Both the position numbers and the translations under genes were made by a program. Below the pieces are notes generated by a model. The model worked only from the letters and a program-made list of their open reading frames with translations. It had not been told where the DNA came from and did no database searches. A DNA stretch of 64,000 nt from Dichetophora obliterata (lineage: Eukaryota > Arthropoda > Insecta > Diptera > Sciomyzidae), in NCBI GenBank assembly GCA_963920525.1, contig OY986436.1, forward strand, positions 32,095,574 to 32,159,573. The letters are read 5' to 3'. Positions 62,701 to 64,000 of the stretch are shown one piece after another; position 1 is the first letter of the stretch, and the number at the start of each line of letters is the position of its first letter.

Positions 62701-64000
62701 TTTGCGATTTTTTTGATTTTTTAGCCATAACTTCTAAACCATACATCATAAAAGGACGATTTATGCATCAAAATGTTCCTTAAGCTACTGTTCACAAGAC
62801 TGTATCCTTAAAATAATTTGAAAAATTAGATTTCATGTTAATTTCATGTGCCCTTTTTTGTCAATTTTTATTTTTTTTATTTATTTTCTAAAATAAAAAC
62901 TACATATCAGATAAGGACGATTCATACATTAAAATGAGCACCAGGTCCTCGTCCTTAAGAAGGAATACTCCTTTGTCCAAATGCCGTTTGCTCTATCTCT
63001 TGTAGTTTAGGAGTTGTAGAACACTTTTTGGAGTGGAAGCTGGCCAAAAACATGTGCTTTTTCCGTCATAACTCCCAAACCATACATCTTACAAGGACGA
63101 TTTATACACCAAATTGTTTCTAATACATATATACACAAGACTGCAAATTCAGAAAAAAGTTTTCTGGAATTTGATTTTTTTCGAGAATCTTAGTTAAAAT
63201 TTTTTACATGAATCATAGTTTTTGACGTGGTTTTTTGCGATTTTTTTGATTTTTTTAGCCATAACTTCTAAACCATACATCATAAAAGGACAATTTATGC
63301 ATCAAAATGTTCCTTAAGCTACTGCCCACAAGACTGTATCCTTAAAATAATTTTAAAAATTAGATTTCATGTTAATTTCATGTGCCCTTTTTTGTCAATT
63401 TTTATTTTTTTTATTTATTTTCTAAAATAAAAACTACATATCAGATAAGGACGATTCATGCATTAAAATGAGCACCAGGTCCTCGTCCTTAAGAAGGAAT
63501 ACTCCTTTGTCCAAATGCCGTTTGCTCTATCTCTTGTAGTTTAGGAGTTGTAGAACACTTTTTGGAGTGGAAGCTGGCCAAAAACATGTGCTTTTTCCGT
63601 CATAACTCCCAAACCATACATCCTACAAGGACGATTTATACACCAAATTGTTTCTAATACATATATACACAAGACTGCGAATTCAGAAAAAAGTTTTCTG
63701 GAATTTGATTTTTTTTCAAGAATCTTAGTTAAAATTTTTTACATGAATCATAGTTTTTGACGTGGTTTTTTGCGATTTTTTTGATTTTTTTAGCCATAAC
63801 TTCTAAACCATACATCATAAAAGGACAATTTATGCATCAAAATGTTCCTTAAGCTACTGCCCACAAGACTGTATCCTTAAAATAATTTTAAAAATTAGAT
63901 TTCATGTTAATTTCATGTGCCCTTTTTTGTCAATTTTTATTTTTTTTATTTATTTTCTAAAATAAAAACTACATATCAGATAAGGACGATTCATGCATTA
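59728..64000. repeat. 5-monomer higher-order repeat, 2673 bp, second copy cut by the window end
   Basis: Monomers at 59,728, 60,263 and 60,797 recur at 62,401, 62,936 and 63,470, a constant 2673 bp. The order is a CTGTTCAC monomer, a TTCATACATT/CATCTTACAAGG monomer, a GCGAATTC monomer, a TCTAAGCC monomer and a GCGAATTC monomer. It uses the same monomer types as the 3743-bp unit but lacks two of them, so it looks derived from that unit by unequal exchange. Confidence 0.85.

Larger units (their letters stand above)
20390..64000. repeat. Satellite DNA array: about 81 head-to-tail monomers of about 531-535 bp
   Basis: The word GAGCACCAGGTCCTCGTCCT recurs at intervals of 531-535 bp from 20,438 to 63,470, always in the same orientation, and the last monomer is cut by the window end. 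Monomers contain long T/A tracts and no open frame longer than about 73 codons, so the array is not protein-coding. The first monomer differs most (GATTAATGCTTT for GATTCATGCATT); later ones are far more alike. Each monomer shows three related blocks around the word AAGGACGATT, spaced about 180, 194 and 161 bp. Local higher-order repeats are listed separately. No transposon or inverted monomer interrupts the array. Function is unknown; a heterochromatic, possibly pericentromeric, location is inferred from the array type. Confidence 0.97.

Noticed and set aside
20390..64000. CRISPR array
   Set aside because: The repeats are contiguous monomers of about 533 bp without unique spacers, in a eukaryotic context.
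20390..64000. CENP-B box-like motif that would support a centromere role
   Set aside because: I looked for a TTCG....A..CGGG-like word in the monomer and did not find one.

Overview
This is an AT-rich, intron-scale eukaryotic window with no intact host gene that I can recognise. The mobile elements (a Jockey-like non-LTR retrotransposon, hAT remnants, small inverted-repeat elements) and the GTAT-type microsatellites suggest an insect, most likely a fly (Diptera). That assignment is an inference from repeat style, not from a marker gene.

Left part (1-20,390) is a graveyard of nested mobile DNA. A foldback-like element sits at 708-1240, followed by an interspersed repeat with GTAT microsatellites (1489-1960) and the C-terminal remnant of a hAT transposase (2284-2480). 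A first LINE fragment lies at 3216-3700. A longer, minus-strand, decayed LINE runs from about 11,000 down to about 4155: endonuclease, linker, reverse transcriptase, then a TAAA-rich tail. A DNA transposon of 3768 bp (5315-9082) is inserted exactly at the YADD catalytic motif of that LINE. The transposon has 27-bp perfect terminal inverted repeats, a 4-bp ACAT target duplication, and a transposase gene broken by one single-base shift although all three apparent catalytic acidic residues survive. Its two non-coding flanks carry at least nine copies of a GTAACGYAGTTGACA-like motif. Downstream come a GC-rich hAT-type terminus (about 11,331-11,476), a 165-bp direct duplication, a large foldback (12,341-12,921), and a roughly 1.8-kb inverted-repeat element (13,086-14,886) with a 701-bp element nested in it. 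From 14,890 to 20,264 I see AT-rich DNA without a supportable gene.

Right part (about 20,390 to the window end, 43.6 kb) is one uninterrupted head-to-tail satellite array of about 81 monomers of about 531-535 bp. Each monomer is itself a decayed trimer of a roughly 178-bp ancestral unit. Monomers are arranged in several local higher-order repeats: a 1597-bp 3-mer at the left edge, about 2664-bp 5-mers in the middle, a 3743-bp 7-mer repeated at constant offset at 52.2-59.7 kb, and a 2673-bp 5-mer at the right end. Divergence is greatest at the left edge and falls toward the right, as expected for homogenisation by unequal exchange. The array runs off the window, so its full size is unknown. 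The combination (complex AT-rich satellite next to nested, dead transposons) fits a heterochromatin boundary, possibly pericentromeric; this is inference.
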